Made by a program: the position numbers and the translations under genes. Source: Terrilactibacillus laevilacticus (lineage in GTDB: Bacteria > Bacillota > Bacilli > Bacillales > Sporolactobacillaceae). From it: a stretch of 64,000 nt of DNA. The DNA is taken from positions 248,001 through 312,000 of the forward strand of contig NZ_VDCY01000001.1 of the NCBI RefSeq assembly GCF_006517395.1. The letters run 5' to 3'. Numbering within the stretch: the first letter of the stretch is position 1; every line of letters starts with the position of its first letter. Below, piece by piece: positions 37,287-48,119 of the stretch. Below the pieces are notes generated by a model. That model searched no databases. It was not told where the DNA came from and saw only the letters and a list, made by a program, of their open reading frames with translations.

Positions 37287-38759
37287 TTGAAATTAAAAAA
37301 ATTGTTAAAGGCTCTATCAACCCATGATGACTATGTTCAAAATGAAGACCCCGAGATATTGGAATTGGAGATTGATTCACGTTTAGTTACAAAGGGAACC
37401 CTATTTTTCTGTATTAAAGGATACCAAACGGATGGCCATAAATTTGCAAAACAAGCTGTTGAAAATGGAGCGGTTGCGATCATTGCTGAAGATGAACTCG
37501 ATGTTGAAGTCCCTGTTGTTTATGTCAATGATGCCCATTTGGCATTGGCCATGATATCCGATTACTTCTACGGTCAGCCTAGTAAATCTATGAATTTGAT
37601 GGGCGTGACGGGTACAAACGGCAAAACGACGGTAACACACCTGATCCGATCAATACAGGAAGATGCCAATATATCAACCGGTCTTATCGGGACTATGGGT
37701 ATGAAATATAAGGATCAATTTATTCCTGTCAATAACACGACACCAGAATCTTATCTTGTTCAAAGATATTTAAAAAAAATGAAAGATGAAGAGATCCAAT
37801 CTGTTATCATGGAAGTTTCTTCTCATGCTTTATATCAAGGGAGAGTACACGGATGTGATTTTGATATTGGTATTTTCACAAATTTAACGCAAGATCATCT
37901 TGATTTTCATGAAACAATGAAAGATTACCTATATGCAAAAAGTCTTCTATTTTCACAACTTGGAAATACATATGATCTAAAACATCCTAAAGCCGCGGTA
38001 TTAAATATAGATGACCCAGCTACACGGATTTATCGCCATATGACAGCAGCACCTGTTTGGACATATGGGATCGCCAATGACGCTGATTTTCGTGCAGAAG
38101 ATATAAAAATTACAGCGAATGGTACAGAATTCCGATTGGTAACCAAAACAGGTAGTTATCCTGTTTCGATGCAACTCATCGGTAAATTTAGCGTGTACAA
38201 TGTTCTTGCTTCGCTATTAGCTTGCTATCTTAAGGGGATAAAAATTGAAACGATGATTAAGACTATCGAGAAGGTGAAAGGAGTTCCCGGAAGGTTTGAA
38301 ACCGTAAAAGCAGGTCAACCTTTTACCGTGATTGTTGATTATTCTCATACGGCTGATAGTCTTCAAAACGCTTTAGAGACAATAAAAGAGTTTGCAAAGG
38401 GGAAAATCATAACCGTGATTGGTTGCGGAGGAGACCGTGATAAAACAAAACGGCCCATAATGGCCAAAACAGCTGTAGATCTTAGTGATTTAGTTATTTT
38501 AACTTCAGATAATCCTAGAACTGAAGATCCAGAAAAAATTTTAGAAGACATGGAAGCAGGCGTCGTGAATAGAGACTACATCAAAGAGATTGATCGAAGA
38601 GTTGCCATAAAAATGGCGGTGCAGAAAGCAGACAAAAATGATATTATATTGATTGCTGGTAAGGGTCATGAAACGTATCAAATTATTGGTTCGACAAAAT
38701 ACGATTTTGATGATCGGTTGGTCGCAAAGGAAGCTATAAAGGAGATAACAAATAGATGA
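37287..38759 (+). CDS. murE: UDP-MurNAc-tripeptide synthetase, meso-DAP adding (MurE)
   Basis: 490 residues. Mur ligase ATP loop GVTGTNGKTTVTHL near residue 110, EVSSHAL in the middle, and the DNPR motif (TSDNPRTEDP near residue 410) that recognises meso-diaminopimelate rather than lysine. It adds the third residue of the stem peptide, so the cell wall is of the meso-DAP type. Start TTG with AAGGATG about 8-10 bases upstream. It overlaps murF by 4 bp. Confidence 0.95.
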   Translation: MKLKKLLKALSTHDDYVQNEDPEILELEIDSRLVTKGTLFFCIKGYQTDGHKFAKQAVENGAVAIIAEDELDVEVPVVYVNDAHLALAMISDYFYGQPSKSMNLMGVTGTNGKTTVTHLIRSIQEDANISTGLIGTMGMKYKDQFIPVNNTTPESYLVQRYLKKMKDEEIQSVIMEVSSHALYQGRVHGCDFDIGIFTNLTQDHLDFHETMKDYLYAKSLLFSQLGNTYDLKHPKAAVLNIDDPATRIYRHMTAAPVWTYGIANDADFRAEDIKITANGTEFRLVTKTGSYPVSMQLIGKFSVYNVLASLLACYLKGIKIETMIKTIEKVKGVPGRFETVKAGQPFTVIVDYSHTADSLQNALETIKEFAKGKIITVIGCGGDRDKTKRPIMAKTAVDLSDLVILTSDNPRTEDPEKILEDMEAGVVNRDYIKEIDRRVAIKMAVQKADKNDIILIAGKGHETYQIIGSTKYDFDDRLVAKEAIKEITNR

Positions 38760-40138
38760 GTATTCTGATAAGTCATGTACGTCATCATGCAATAAGAACA
38801 AGCGGAACAATTGATGACGCCTGTCAATTAACGGTATTTACTGATAGCCGTAAAAATTGCCCTTCAGGATTATTTATCCCAATTAAAGGTGAAAACTTTG
38901 ATGGTCACGCATTTATTCACAGTGCCATAAAAAACGGAGCAAAGGCAACGCTTTGGTCAGAGAGTGTCCCGCTACCTGACCATTTACCTTTGGATTTCCC
39001 TGTTTTTTTTGTTAAAGATACTTTGACAGCCCTGCAAAACATAGCCAAAGATGTTTTAATACAGCGAAAACCAAAAGTGATTGCTGTGACAGGGAGCAAT
39101 GGAAAAACCTCGACGAAAGATATTATCGAGAGTATTTTAAAAACAAAATTTCATACTTATAAAACGCAAGGGAATTTGAATAATCATATAGGACTCCCGC
39201 TAACCATATTGAGTATGCCCGAAAATTGTGAAGCATTAATCTTAGAAATGGGCATGAATCATTTTGGAGAGATTTCATTATTAACGCATATTGCAAGGCC
39301 AGACATTGCGGTGATCACAAACATAGGGGAGAGTCACATTGAGTTTTTAGGTTCAAGAGAAGGCATCGCAAAAGCAAAACTTGAAATTATTGAAGGTATA
39401 AAACCGGGTGGAACGCTGATCATTGATGGTGATGAGCCATTATTAAATCAAGTTAAGCTAGATCAGTGTCAAGTTGTCACTTGCGGCTATAATAAAGGAA
39501 ATACACTTCGAATTGTTCAAGTGAAACCAGATATTTCTGGGTATGACTTTTCTTTACGGGGCTCAAAGAACATCTATCATATCCCTATTATGGGAAAACA
39601 CAACGTAAAGAATGCCGTTTATGGGGTTGCAGTTGCTAAGCAATTGAATATAAATGATGTTGATATAGAAATGGGTTTAGAAAAGTGCCAATTAACCAAA
39701 ATGAGGTTCGAATCTGTTGAAGGAAAAGAAGGGGCACTCCTTATTAATGATTCATATAATGCTTCCCCAACATCAATGAAAGCAGCCATTGAAACATTAA
39801 AACAATTACCTGCTTTCAAAAAACGTGTTGTTGTTCTAGGTGATATGTATGAACTTGGACCTGATGAAGAAGATCTTCACCGTTCTGTGGCAGATGTGAT
39901 AGATCCGCCGATCAGCCACGTGATAACGATTGGTCCAAAAGGAAAATGGATTAGTGATTCATTAATTGAACAAGGAAAACCATGTTATGTTCAATCTTTT
40001 TTGACGAAGAAGGAAGCTCTTCCAGTGTTAGAAACCCTTCTTGATAAAACGACCGTTATTTTATTTAAAGCATCCCGAGCCGCTGAATTAGAGGAACTCG
40101 TGGAGGCATTACGTGAGAAGAAGGGAGTCAAGGAATAA
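38756..40138 (+). CDS. murF: UDP-MurNAc-tripeptide-D-Ala-D-Ala ligase (MurF)
   Basis: 460 residues. ATP loop [14 protein letters not shown] near residue 110, [11 protein letters not shown] near residue 162, [16 protein letters not shown] near residue 330 and [11 protein letters not shown] are all MurF-typical. It adds D-Ala-D-Ala to the UDP-MurNAc tripeptide. ATGA overlap with murE and TAATG overlap with mraY indicate coupled translation. In B. subtilis murF lies elsewhere (after ddl), so its presence between murE and mraY resembles the order in E. coli and several other Bacillales. Confidence 0.95.
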   Translation: MSILISHVRHHAIRTSGTIDDACQLTVFTDSRKNCPSGLFIPIKGENFDGHAFIHSAIKNGAKATLWSESVPLPDHLPLDFPVFFVKDTLTALQNIAKDVLIQRKPKVIAVTGSNGKTSTKDIIESILKTKFHTYKTQGNLNNHIGLPLTILSMPENCEALILEMGMNHFGEISLLTHIARPDIAVITNIGESHIEFLGSREGIAKAKLEIIEGIKPGGTLIIDGDEPLLNQVKLDQCQVVTCGYNKGNTLRIVQVKPDISGYDFSLRGSKNIYHIPIMGKHNVKNAVYGVAVAKQLNINDVDIEMGLEKCQLTKMRFESVEGKEGALLINDSYNASPTSMKAAIETLKQLPAFKKRVVVLGDMYELGPDEEDLHRSVADVIDPPISHVITIGPKGKWISDSLIEQGKPCYVQSFLTKKEALPVLETLLDKTTVILFKASRAAELEELVEALREKKGVKE

Positions 40139-41106
40139 TGGCATTTGTTTTATTATTTAGTTTGGCATCGGCTTTTTTAGTGACATTAGTATTTGCACCA
40201 TTTTTTATTCCGATTTTAAGAACATTAAAATTTGGTCAATACATTCGAGAGGAAGGACCAAAGAGTCATCAGAAAAAAGCAGGAACACCATCCATGGGCG
40301 GAATTATTATTCTGGTGGGGTTAATCTGTGGTACGGTAATCGTAGGGTTAAAATATCATCTTGTAACGACTGATACGTATTTATTATTACTTGTTACGAT
40401 AGGCTTTGGTTTGATTGGTTTTTTGGATGATTTTATTAAGATAGTAATGAAACGGAATATGGGTTTAACGTCGAAACAAAAACTCTTGGGGCAATTACTC
40501 GTATCACTTATTTTTATCATTGTCTTATATCAGACAGAGTTTTCGACTGTCCTTTCTATTCCAGGTACACAGTGGAGTATTGATTTACACTTTGCCTATG
40601 CCATCTTAGTTATTATTATGTTTTTAGGGACTTCTAATGGTACCAATTTAACGGATGGAATGGATGGTTTATTGACCGGTGTATCCGTTATATCATTTGG
40701 TGCTTACGCATTAATCGCTTATCTACTTGAACAAAATATGGATATTGCCGTTTTTTCCCTATCTGTTGTCGGCGCTTTACTTGGATTTTTACTTTTTAAT
40801 GCATATCCAGCAAAAGTTTTTATGGGTGACACAGGATCACTCGCTTTAGGTGGTGCTTTAGCTGCCATATCAATCTTAACAAAGACAGAACTACTTTTAA
40901 TTGTCATCGGCGCAATATATGTGATTGAAACCCTGTCTGTTATGATACAGGTTGTTTCATTTAAAACAACTGGAAAACGTGTATTTAAAATGAGTCCGTT
41001 GCATCATCATTTTGAACTTTCAGGATGGTCTGAATGGAAGGTTGTCACGATGTTTTGGTTATTAGGACTTATATTTGCAGTGATAGGAATTTATATAGAG
41101 GTGTGA
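40138..41106 (+). CDS. mraY: Phospho-MurNAc-pentapeptide transferase (MraY)
   Basis: 322 residues with ten membrane helices. It links the pentapeptide precursor to undecaprenyl phosphate, giving lipid I. Conserved loops: FLDDFIK near residue 97 with the aspartate pair, [12 protein letters not shown] near residue 165, [11 protein letters not shown] near residue 230 and the MSPLHHHFE histidine motif near residue 285. Shares one base with the murF stop. Confidence 0.97.
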   Translation: MAFVLLFSLASAFLVTLVFAPFFIPILRTLKFGQYIREEGPKSHQKKAGTPSMGGIIILVGLICGTVIVGLKYHLVTTDTYLLLLVTIGFGLIGFLDDFIKIVMKRNMGLTSKQKLLGQLLVSLIFIIVLYQTEFSTVLSIPGTQWSIDLHFAYAILVIIMFLGTSNGTNLTDGMDGLLTGVSVISFGAYALIAYLLEQNMDIAVFSLSVVGALLGFLLFNAYPAKVFMGDTGSLALGGALAAISILTKTELLLIVIGAIYVIETLSVMIQVVSFKTTGKRVFKMSPLHHHFELSGWSEWKVVTMFWLLGLIFAVIGIYIEV

Positions 41107-41112
41107 CTATAA

Positions 41113-42471
41113 ATGAAACAAATAGATAAGTATGTAGGAAAAAAAGTTCTTGTATTAGGACTTGCAAAAAGTGGGTACATGGCTGCAAAGCTCTTAGATC
41201 GCTTAGGAGCGATCGTGATAGTCAATGACAAATCAGATTTAGATTACGATGAACATGCCAAAGAGTTAAAACAGATGGGTTTACAGGTCATAGGTGGTAG
41301 CCATCCTCTAGAATTACTTAGCGATGATCTTTTTTGTATAGTGAAGAACCCAGGTATTCCTTACCGTAATCCTCTTCTTAAAGAAGCTTTGAAGAAAAAT
41401 ATACCTATTATCACGGAAGTTGAAATAGCAGCAGAACTTTCAGAATCTGAATTTATTGGTGTCACCGGCTCGAATGGTAAAACAACCACAACCATGATGC
41501 TTGGTGAAATGATGGAAGGCAGTCGTTTGAAACCAATCGTAGCAGGTAACATCGGAACGGTGTTGTCTGGGGTTGTTCAGCATTCAACGAAAGAGAATGT
41601 TATTGTATCGGAATTATCAAGCTTTCAGTTATTGGGGACGAAAACGTTTCATCCGCACGTTGCGGTTGTCTTAAATATTTTCGGAAATCACCTAGATTAT
41701 CATGGAAATATCAAAGAATATGCTAAAGCCAAATCACGTATTACGGTTAATCAGACTGAAGACGACTTTCTTGTTTATAATGCAGAGAATAAAGAAGTCA
41801 TAGACCATATTGTATCTATTTCAAAAGCTAGAAAGGTCCCTTTCTCTTCTCATGCTCTTACAAAAGAGGGAGCTTATATTGAAAATGATCATCTCTATTT
41901 TAAAAATGAAGTCATTATGTCAACAAAAGACATGATGGTGCGTGGTTTTCATAATCTCGAAAATGCTTTAGCGGCTTTAGCGGCTGCAAAAATTTATGGC
42001 GTTGCGAGTGAAGACATCAAAAAAGTACTGACCAACTTTTCTGGTGCTCCACACCGTTGCCAATTGGTTCATACGTTACATGGCAGACTTTTTTATAATG
42101 ATTCAAAAGCAACGAATATTTTAGCTACATCAAAAGCGCTTGCGACTTTTCCTGACCAACCCGTTATTTTATTAGCTGGTGGTTTAGATCGAGGAAATAC
42201 ATTTGATGAGTTAGTGCCGCATCTAAAAAATGTGAAGGCGGTCATTACGTTTGGAGAAACAAAGGAAAAAATGATTGATGCTTGTCATAAAGCTGGAATT
42301 GAGACAATAAAAGTAGTGAGAAATGTTGAGGAAGCTGTTCCTATGGCTTACCAGTTATCTGAGGAAGGGGACATCATTTTACTTTCGCCAGCTTGTGCAA
42401 GTTGGGATCAATATGATTCATTCGAACAAAGGGGAGACATTTTTGTAAACCGTGTGCATATGCTTAATTAG
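41113..42471 (+). CDS. murD: UDP-MurNAc-L-Ala:D-Glu ligase (MurD)
   Basis: 452 residues. N-terminal Rossmann-like UDP-binding domain (KKVLVLGLAKSGYMAAKLL), ATP loop [18 protein letters not shown] near residue 120, NIFGNHLDYHG in the central domain, NDSKATNILATSKAL near residue 330, LAGGLDRG and LLSPACASWDQYDSFEQRG near the end. It adds D-glutamate as second residue of the stem peptide. 6 bp after mraY, same operon. Confidence 0.96.
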   Translation: MKQIDKYVGKKVLVLGLAKSGYMAAKLLDRLGAIVIVNDKSDLDYDEHAKELKQMGLQVIGGSHPLELLSDDLFCIVKNPGIPYRNPLLKEALKKNIPIITEVEIAAELSESEFIGVTGSNGKTTTTMMLGEMMEGSRLKPIVAGNIGTVLSGVVQHSTKENVIVSELSSFQLLGTKTFHPHVAVVLNIFGNHLDYHGNIKEYAKAKSRITVNQTEDDFLVYNAENKEVIDHIVSISKARKVPFSSHALTKEGAYIENDHLYFKNEVIMSTKDMMVRGFHNLENALAALAAAKIYGVASEDIKKVLTNFSGAPHRCQLVHTLHGRLFYNDSKATNILATSKALATFPDQPVILLAGGLDRGNTFDELVPHLKNVKAVITFGETKEKMIDACHKAGIETIKVVRNVEEAVPMAYQLSEEGDIILLSPACASWDQYDSFEQRGDIFVNRVHMLN

Positions 42472-42577
42472 GGACAGGTTATATTCCATGCTATTTATTG
42501 GTTTGCCTCAAAAACCATTTATTATAATATAGCTTTGGAGTAACCACATGATTTTTTACCTAATGAGGTGTTTAGCT

Positions 42578-43681
42578 ATGGCAAAATCGAAAACGACTCC
42601 TGACTTAATTTTAATTATTGTGACCTTTCTTTTGCTTACAGTAGGTCTCGTCATGGTTTATAGCGCAAGCGCAATACTAGCATCGTACCACTTTGATGGT
42701 GATTCCTTTTACTTTGTTAAACGTCAACTGCTATTTGCAGGGATTGGCCTTTTTGCCATGTTTTTTGTTATGAATGTACATTATTGGATGTGGCGTCAAT
42801 GGGCTAAACTTGGTGTTCTCATTTGCTTTTTACTTTTAATTGCTGTTCTTATCCCCGGGGTCGGATTGGAACGAAATGGGTCCACGAGTTGGCTCGGTAT
42901 TGGCGCTTTTTCTATCCAGCCCTCAGAATTTATGAAAGTCGCTTTAATTGTTTTTCTGGCTCGTTTTTTATCTGAAAATCAAAAGTACATTACGACGATT
43001 AAGAAGGGACTTATTCCCTCTCTTTCCCTCGTTTTTTTATCCTTTGGCTTAATTATGCTTCAACCAGATCTCGGGACAGGTACTGTTTTAGTTATGACGT
43101 GTATTATCATGATTTTCACCGCTGGAGCACAAATTAAACATTTTGTTTTTATGGGATTAATGGGACTAACGGGAGTGGCTGTTTTAATCATTTCTGCACC
43201 TTATCGAATCGCTCGGATTACGTCATTCCTTGATCCATGGAAGGATCCATTAGGAACTGGGTTTCAAATTATCCAATCGTTACTCGCTATTGGACCTGGG
43301 GGGCTCCTAGGTTTCGGTCTTGGACAAAGTAGACAAAAGTATCAATATTTACCGGAACCTCAGACTGATTTCATTTTCTCTATTATTTCAGAGGAACTTG
43401 GATTTATCGGTGCAACGCTCGTGCTTGGTCTATTTTGTTTACTTATTTGGCGGGGTATCCGGATTGCTATTTCTGCCCCGGATTTATATGGTAGTTTACT
43501 TGCAGTTGGGATAACAGGAATGATCGCTGTACAAGTGATGATTAATATAGCTGTCGTGACCGGATTAATGCCTGTCACCGGAATCACACTTCCTTTTTTG
43601 AGTTATGGTGGTTCTTCATTAACCCTGATGCTCGTATCTATCGGTGTTTTATTAAATATTAGTCGTTATACGAAAACATAA
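42578..43681 (+). CDS. spoVE: SEDS peptidoglycan polymerase SpoVE
   Basis: 367 residues with ten membrane helices; VMVYSAS, IGAFSIQPSEFMKV, MLQPDLGTGTVLV, EPQTDFIFSIISEELG and ITLPFLSYGGSS are SEDS marks. Position after murD and the second SEDS gene at 9.6 kb (FtsW) identify this one as SpoVE, needed for spore cortex together with SpoVD. ATG 42578 has GAGGTG 7 bases upstream; the frame is open ten codons further without a ribosome site. A terminator follows; murG and murB, next in B. subtilis, are not here. Confidence 0.93.
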   Translation: MAKSKTTPDLILIIVTFLLLTVGLVMVYSASAILASYHFDGDSFYFVKRQLLFAGIGLFAMFFVMNVHYWMWRQWAKLGVLICFLLLIAVLIPGVGLERNGSTSWLGIGAFSIQPSEFMKVALIVFLARFLSENQKYITTIKKGLIPSLSLVFLSFGLIMLQPDLGTGTVLVMTCIIMIFTAGAQIKHFVFMGLMGLTGVAVLIISAPYRIARITSFLDPWKDPLGTGFQIIQSLLAIGPGGLLGFGLGQSRQKYQYLPEPQTDFIFSIISEELGFIGATLVLGLFCLLIWRGIRIAISAPDLYGSLLAVGITGMIAVQVMINIAVVTGLMPVTGITLPFLSYGGSSLTLMLVSIGVLLNISRYTKT

Positions 43682-43703
43682 GGCGTAGAGATAAATACAT
43701 TTG

Positions 43704-43743
43704 TAAAAGGATCACTTGGATAAGGCTAAGTGATCCTTTTTTT
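43704..43743 (+). terminator. Terminator of the murE-spoVE operon
   Basis: Thirteen-base stem AAAAGGATCACTT / AAGTGATCCTTTT, 10-base loop, T7. Confidence 0.9.
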
Positions 43744-43845
43744 ATGGGTAGCAGGACGGGATTCGTCTCAAATGAGACCATTAAGGTAAGCAATAATAGG
43801 GGGAGGACTTGTTCACTTTATCTTAGACGATTCTAAATTGCTTAT

Positions 43846-43875
43846 GTGACAAGCTGAAAAATTATGTGTTATAAT
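43846..43875 (+). promoter_or_regulatory. Promoter of divIB
   Basis: GTGACA, 18-base spacer, TATAAT with extended -10 TG (TGTTATAAT). The 13 bases TATGTGTTATAAT are shared with the typA promoter. Confidence 0.65.
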
Positions 43876-43929
43876 GAAATGTCTATATCTCTTAGTGGAC
43901 AAGCTTGATCGAAGAGGTGTTTTATTTCA

Positions 43930-44703
43930 ATGGTGGAAAAGAAAGTGATTCCTTTAGAGGATCGAATTCCTAAGTTAAAGCAACAAAGAAAACAAAAAGC
44001 AAACCGCCGAATTATTTTCTATATTACATTGTTTTTTATATTAATATTAATCATTGTATATTTTCAATCTCCACTAAGCAAACTGACACACGTCAAAATA
44101 GATGGGTTACATTACACTTCAAAAAGCCAAATTATTAATACAACTGGCTTACAAAAAAAACCGCATTTTTGGGATGTTTCATCCACTTCAGTAAAACATG
44201 ATATTAAAAAACTTAAAACAGTGAAGAAAGTTGATGTACATAAACAGTTTCCCAATTCCATTGTGATACACATAACCGAATATAATCGTATCGCCTATTT
44301 TTCAAATCAAGGGGCGTATACACCTATTCTTGAAAACGGAAGTAAATTACCTAAATTAAAACAAGGACAATTGCCTATCCACGCACCTATCTTGTTTAAT
44401 TTTCAAATGAATCAAGATGGTTTGAAAGTGATTGCAAAGGCGTTAACTAAACTACCTTCAAGTATTGTTCAAAATATATCTGAAATCTATTATCATGATG
44501 ATAAAGTTGGCGAAGGTGATTTAACACTCTATATGAACGATGGCTATAAGGTTTATGCTAGTCTATCAACCTTCCAATCAAATATGGCTTTATATCCTCA
44601 TATCATAACGAAGATACCAAAAGGAAAAACAGGAATTGTTCATCTTAGTGTAAGTCCGTATTTTGAACCAACATCAGATGTACAAAAAGACAAGTCTCCA
44701 TAA
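43930..44703 (+). CDS. divIB: Cell division protein DivIB/FtsQ
   Basis: 257 residues: a basic cytoplasmic tail of about 32 residues (PKLKQQRKQKANRR), one membrane helix (IIFYITLFFILILIIVYF), a POTRA domain (LTHVKIDGLHYTSKSQIINTTGL, then VDVHKQFPNSIVIHITEY), and a beta domain with VYASLSTFQSNMALYPHII. It joins FtsL and DivIC outside the membrane. The ribosome site GAGGTG is rather far (12 bases). It has its own promoter because of the preceding terminator. Confidence 0.92.
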   Translation: MVEKKVIPLEDRIPKLKQQRKQKANRRIIFYITLFFILILIIVYFQSPLSKLTHVKIDGLHYTSKSQIINTTGLQKKPHFWDVSSTSVKHDIKKLKTVKKVDVHKQFPNSIVIHITEYNRIAYFSNQGAYTPILENGSKLPKLKQGQLPIHAPILFNFQMNQDGLKVIAKALTKLPSSIVQNISEIYYHDDKVGEGDLTLYMNDGYKVYASLSTFQSNMALYPHIITKIPKGKTGIVHLSVSPYFEPTSDVQKDKSP

Positions 44704-44732
44704 TTAAACGTTAATTTAGTGGTTAGTCTTTC

Positions 44733-44780
44733 ATCTCGCTTTATCCATGATTTAGATGCTAATCGAGATAAGTTTTTTTA
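44733..44780 (+). terminator. Possible terminator of divIB
   Basis: ATCTCG / CGAGAT, a 6-bp stem with a 25-base loop, then AAG and T7. Weak stem, good tail. Confidence 0.4.
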
Positions 44781-45029
44781 GTTTATAGCCGAGATTTTAT
44801 TGTGTCAGTTTTTTTTACAAAGAAAGGGATTTTAAACGAAATTTTGACTTTTCTACAACGGCATCTTGGTGTAGACTTATATTTAGCCATACTTTTCATT
44901 TTTTTATGACATGATGAGCATAAAAATAAGAAGTTTGACGAAAAAATATAACTCATTTTCTAATTATTTATATCGTAACAAAGGAAAATCTTTAATTACG
45001 TTGAATACTTTCATTAGAGGATTTCCAAT

Positions 45030-45095
45030 ATGTCATCAGTGATTATCGTGACTTCCTATGCTGTTTGTTTGATGTTATGGTTTTTAAGAAAATGA
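45030..45095 (+). CDS. Possible 21-residue hydrophobic peptide
   Basis: ATG with AGAGGA 8 bases upstream opens a 21-codon frame encoding a single hydrophobic helix (VIIVTSYAVCLMLWFL) ending in Arg-Lys. The layout fits a small membrane protein, but a frame this short can arise by chance. No homologue comes to mind. Confidence 0.25.
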   Translation: MSSVIIVTSYAVCLMLWFLRK

Positions 45096-45290
45096 CCTTA
45101 ACATTCTGGTCCTCATGAATAAATGATAGAATTTTAGGGATTTAAGAAAATACACACATCATTCTAAATAAAGCAGCGAATAAAGTATTAAACATATTAA
45201 ACGGGTTTATAGATTATGAGATTAAGATGCATTTTCTGGAAACACCGTCTGGAACAATAGAGACCGATAGAGAGAAGGAGGTGCCAAAGA

Positions 45291-46568
45291 ATGAACAGCA
45301 AAGACATATATGTAAGTTTAGACATCGGTACATCCAGTGTAAAAGTGATGATCGGGGAAATGGCCGATGGAGCCCTTAATGTCATTGGGGTTGGGAAGTC
45401 AGTATCAAATGGAATCAAGAAAGGCTCTATAGTAGATATTGATGAAACTGTTCGTTCAATACAAAAAGCGGTTGAGCAAGCTGAGAGAATGGTAGGTTTA
45501 CAAATTAAAAGTGCGATAGTAGGTATAACGGGGAATCATATTCAACTGCAATCTTGTCATGGTGTAGTGGCAGTCTCCAGTGAAAATCGTGAAATTGGTA
45601 ACATTGATATAGCAAGAGTTATTGAGGCTGCCCAAGTGATGTCAATCCCCCCAGAAAGAGAAATCATTGACGTTATCCCGCATCAATTTATTGTTGATGG
45701 ATTAGATGAGATTAGCGACCCTAGGGGTTTGATTGGCGTTCGACTAGAGATGCAAGGCACACTTATAACAGGTTCTAAAACGATCTTACATAATCTTCTT
45801 AGGTGTGTAGAGAAAGCGGGTATTCAAATCACGGATATCTGTTTGCAACCTCTCGGACTTGGGTCAGTGGCCTTATCACAAGATGAAAAAAATTTGGGTG
45901 TTGTACTTGTAGATATTGGAGGAGGTTCCACCAATGTTGCTGTTTTTGACCAAGGCATTCTGATGACAACTTTTGACTTACCAATTGGTGGGAATCACAT
46001 GACAAAAGATATTTCTATTGGTTTAAGAACCCCTTTAGAAGAGGCAGAAAAAATAAAAATTTCCCACGGTTGCTCTTTTTATGAATTAGCCTCAAGTGAA
46101 GAAATTTTCACCATTCCAAAAATAGGTAGTTCATCGCAACAAACATTTAATCAGCAGGAACTAGCTGATATCATAGAACCTCGTTTACAAGAAATATTAG
46201 AAATTGTCCAAACTGAACTAAATCAAATTGGATTTCACGATTTACCAGGTGGATTTGTATTAACTGGTGGCGTAGCAGCATTACCAGGTTTACTAGATCT
46301 TGCTCAATCTGTGTTAAATAATAGTGTTAGAATTGCAATACCAGATTATATAGGTATTCGTGAACCACAATATACGGCTTGTGTTGGGTTGATTCAATTT
46401 GCTTATCATAATGTAAAAGTACAGGGTAAAGAAGTTGCAACAGCAATTGCTCCCGACAATTATGATGCTGAGTTTGATCAAAGAAAGCATGCAAAGAAAA
46501 CTAGCCAGAAAGAACATACAAGTATGGCAAAAAAAGTAAAAGACTGGTTTGGTGTATTCTTCGAGTAA
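45291..46568 (+). CDS. ftsA: Cell division protein FtsA
   Basis: 425 residues, actin-like ATPase fold that anchors FtsZ to the membrane. [17 protein letters not shown] at the start (phosphate 1), the 1C subdomain after about residue 85, [16 protein letters not shown] near residue 205 (phosphate 2), [15 protein letters not shown] near residue 320 (adenosine) are visible, and the C terminus [11 protein letters not shown] forms the amphipathic membrane-targeting helix. AAGGAGGTG lies 9 bases before the ATG. ftsZ starts 40 bp after the stop. Confidence 0.96.
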   Translation: MNSKDIYVSLDIGTSSVKVMIGEMADGALNVIGVGKSVSNGIKKGSIVDIDETVRSIQKAVEQAERMVGLQIKSAIVGITGNHIQLQSCHGVVAVSSENREIGNIDIARVIEAAQVMSIPPEREIIDVIPHQFIVDGLDEISDPRGLIGVRLEMQGTLITGSKTILHNLLRCVEKAGIQITDICLQPLGLGSVALSQDEKNLGVVLVDIGGGSTNVAVFDQGILMTTFDLPIGGNHMTKDISIGLRTPLEEAEKIKISHGCSFYELASSEEIFTIPKIGSSSQQTFNQQELADIIEPRLQEILEIVQTELNQIGFHDLPGGFVLTGGVAALPGLLDLAQSVLNNSVRIAIPDYIGIREPQYTACVGLIQFAYHNVKVQGKEVATAIAPDNYDAEFDQRKHAKKTSQKEHTSMAKKVKDWFGVFFE

Positions 46569-46608
46569 TTTATGCAGCAGAATGAGTGAAATGGGAGGAA
46601 TTAATAAC

Positions 46609-47742
46609 ATGTATGAAGTTGATATGGAGATGGAACAACTTGCTCAGATTAAAGTCATCGGTGTAGGCGGTGGAGGTAACAATGCCGTAAATCGTATGAT
46701 AGAGAGCGGTATAAGGGGCGTTGAGTTCATTTGTGTAAATACAGATGCTCAAGCACTTAAACTATCAAAAGCAAGTGTTAAATTACAATTAGGAGAGAAA
46801 TTAACTAGAGGACTTGGTGCAGGAGCTAATCCAGAAATAGGAAAAAAAGCAGCCGAAGAAAGTCGTGAACAAGTTGAAGAGGTTCTTCGTGGTGCCGACA
46901 TGGTGTTTGTTACGGCTGGTATGGGCGGTGGAACAGGTACCGGAGCGGCTCCAGTTATTGCGGAAATTGCAAAGGATATAGGGGCTTTGACCGTAGGTGT
47001 TGTCACTCGACCGTTTACATTTGAAGGTCGAAAACGTGCAAATCAGGCAGCTAGTGGTATTTCAACATTAAAGGAGAAAGTTGATACACTAATAGTAATC
47101 CCAAATGATCGATTACTAGAAATCGTGGATAAAAATACACCGATGCTTGAAGCATTCCGTGAAGCCGATAATGTCCTCAGACAAGGGGTTCAAGGGATCT
47201 CTGATCTGATAGCTGTGCCAGGTCTTATCAACTTGGATTTTGCCGATGTGAAGACCATTATGACCGAAGGGGGCTCTGCCCTTATGGCGATTGGTACTGC
47301 AACAGGCGAAAATCGTGCAGCTGAAGCGGCTAAAAAAGCGATCTCTAGCCCACTTCTTGAGAAATCTATCGATGGGGCAAAAGGTGTTCTCATGAACATT
47401 ACTGGCGGTTCAAATCTAAGTCTTTATGAGGTCAATGAAGCAGCAGATATTGTCGCGACTGCAGCTGATCAAGAAGTCAATATGATTTTTGGTTCTGTGA
47501 TAAATGAAGACCTAAGTGATGAGATTGTTGTTACAGTTATTGCAACAGGCTTCCATGAAATTGATACGCAATCTCAAATGAAGAGACCTCAGCGACCATT
47601 ATCAAAGCCTTCTCAACCAAAGGTAAAGAAGAATGATCCTGAAGAAAAAGAGTTTCCGCGTCATTCAAATGTATCAAATGATATAGAAGACACTCTTGAT
47701 ATACCAACATTTTTAAGAAACAGAAACCGTCGTAATCACTAA
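46609..47742 (+). CDS. ftsZ: Cell division GTPase FtsZ
   Basis: 377 residues. GTPase core with [14 protein letters not shown] at the start, the tubulin signature [14 protein letters not shown] near residue 105, [12 protein letters not shown], and [14 protein letters not shown]-like T7 region; then a linker rich in Pro/Lys and the C-terminal peptide [12 protein letters not shown] that binds FtsA, SepF and other partners. ATG 46609 was chosen since GGGAGGA is 9 bases upstream and the N terminus matches the family; the frame extends 20 codons into ftsA. A terminator follows. Confidence 0.97.
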   Translation: MYEVDMEMEQLAQIKVIGVGGGGNNAVNRMIESGIRGVEFICVNTDAQALKLSKASVKLQLGEKLTRGLGAGANPEIGKKAAEESREQVEEVLRGADMVFVTAGMGGGTGTGAAPVIAEIAKDIGALTVGVVTRPFTFEGRKRANQAASGISTLKEKVDTLIVIPNDRLLEIVDKNTPMLEAFREADNVLRQGVQGISDLIAVPGLINLDFADVKTIMTEGGSALMAIGTATGENRAAEAAKKAISSPLLEKSIDGAKGVLMNITGGSNLSLYEVNEAADIVATAADQEVNMIFGSVINEDLSDEIVVTVIATGFHEIDTQSQMKRPQRPLSKPSQPKVKKNDPEEKEFPRHSNVSNDIEDTLDIPTFLRNRNRRNH

Positions 47743-47780
47743 GTTAACCGAGGCAAATTAATAAAGAATTAATGAATTCC

Positions 47781-47810
47781 GGAACGTTCTAATTTAGAAC
47801 GTTCTTTTTG
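47781..47810 (+). terminator. Terminator of ftsAZ
   Basis: Stem GAACGTTCT / AGAACGTTC, 5-base loop, T5. Confidence 0.85.
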
Positions 47811-47832
47811 CGCTTTAAGAAAGTATAGAAAT

Positions 47833-47980
47833 TTAAGGTGTATAAAGAAGGTACAAGTGCAACTAGCATAATCTTCTTCGATTAAGAATCGAGTTGTCTC
47901 GGAAGGCGAAGCCGTAGTGACACATTCTAGGCCTCTTTTCTAGCGCCTTATAGCCTTGCCAATCGGCGAGTTTTCATTAT
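47833..47980 (+). repeat. Interspersed repeat family C, copy 3 (full length)
   Basis: AAGGTGTATAAAG at the start, TCGATTAAGAATCGAGTTG hairpin, GGCGAAGCCGTAGTGACAC, CTAGGCCTC, TAGCGCCTTATAGCC, AATCGGCGAGTTTTC at the end; it matches copy 2 throughout. It occupies the place of bpr in B. subtilis. Confidence 0.85.
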
Positions 47981-48119
47981 TAATTTGTGAAAAATCTCCT
48001 TCTAATTATGATCTGGATAAGAAATACTTCCCCCTATTTAATTCCCAAACCATGTATCAATTTTAGATTAAAAAAATCACTTTTATGGCTTTATTGGTAT
48101 AAAATTGTTTTCAGAGCAA

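Larger units (their letters stand above)
44704..45290. other. Intergenic region divIB-ftsA
   Basis: 587 bases where B. subtilis has ylxW, ylxX and sbp. It contains a weak terminator (44733-44779), an inverted repeat TCTACA-N12-TGTAGA at about 44853-44876, a possible 21-residue membrane peptide gene (45030-45095), and very AT-rich sequence. The ftsAZ promoters must lie here, but none stands out. Confidence 0.4.
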
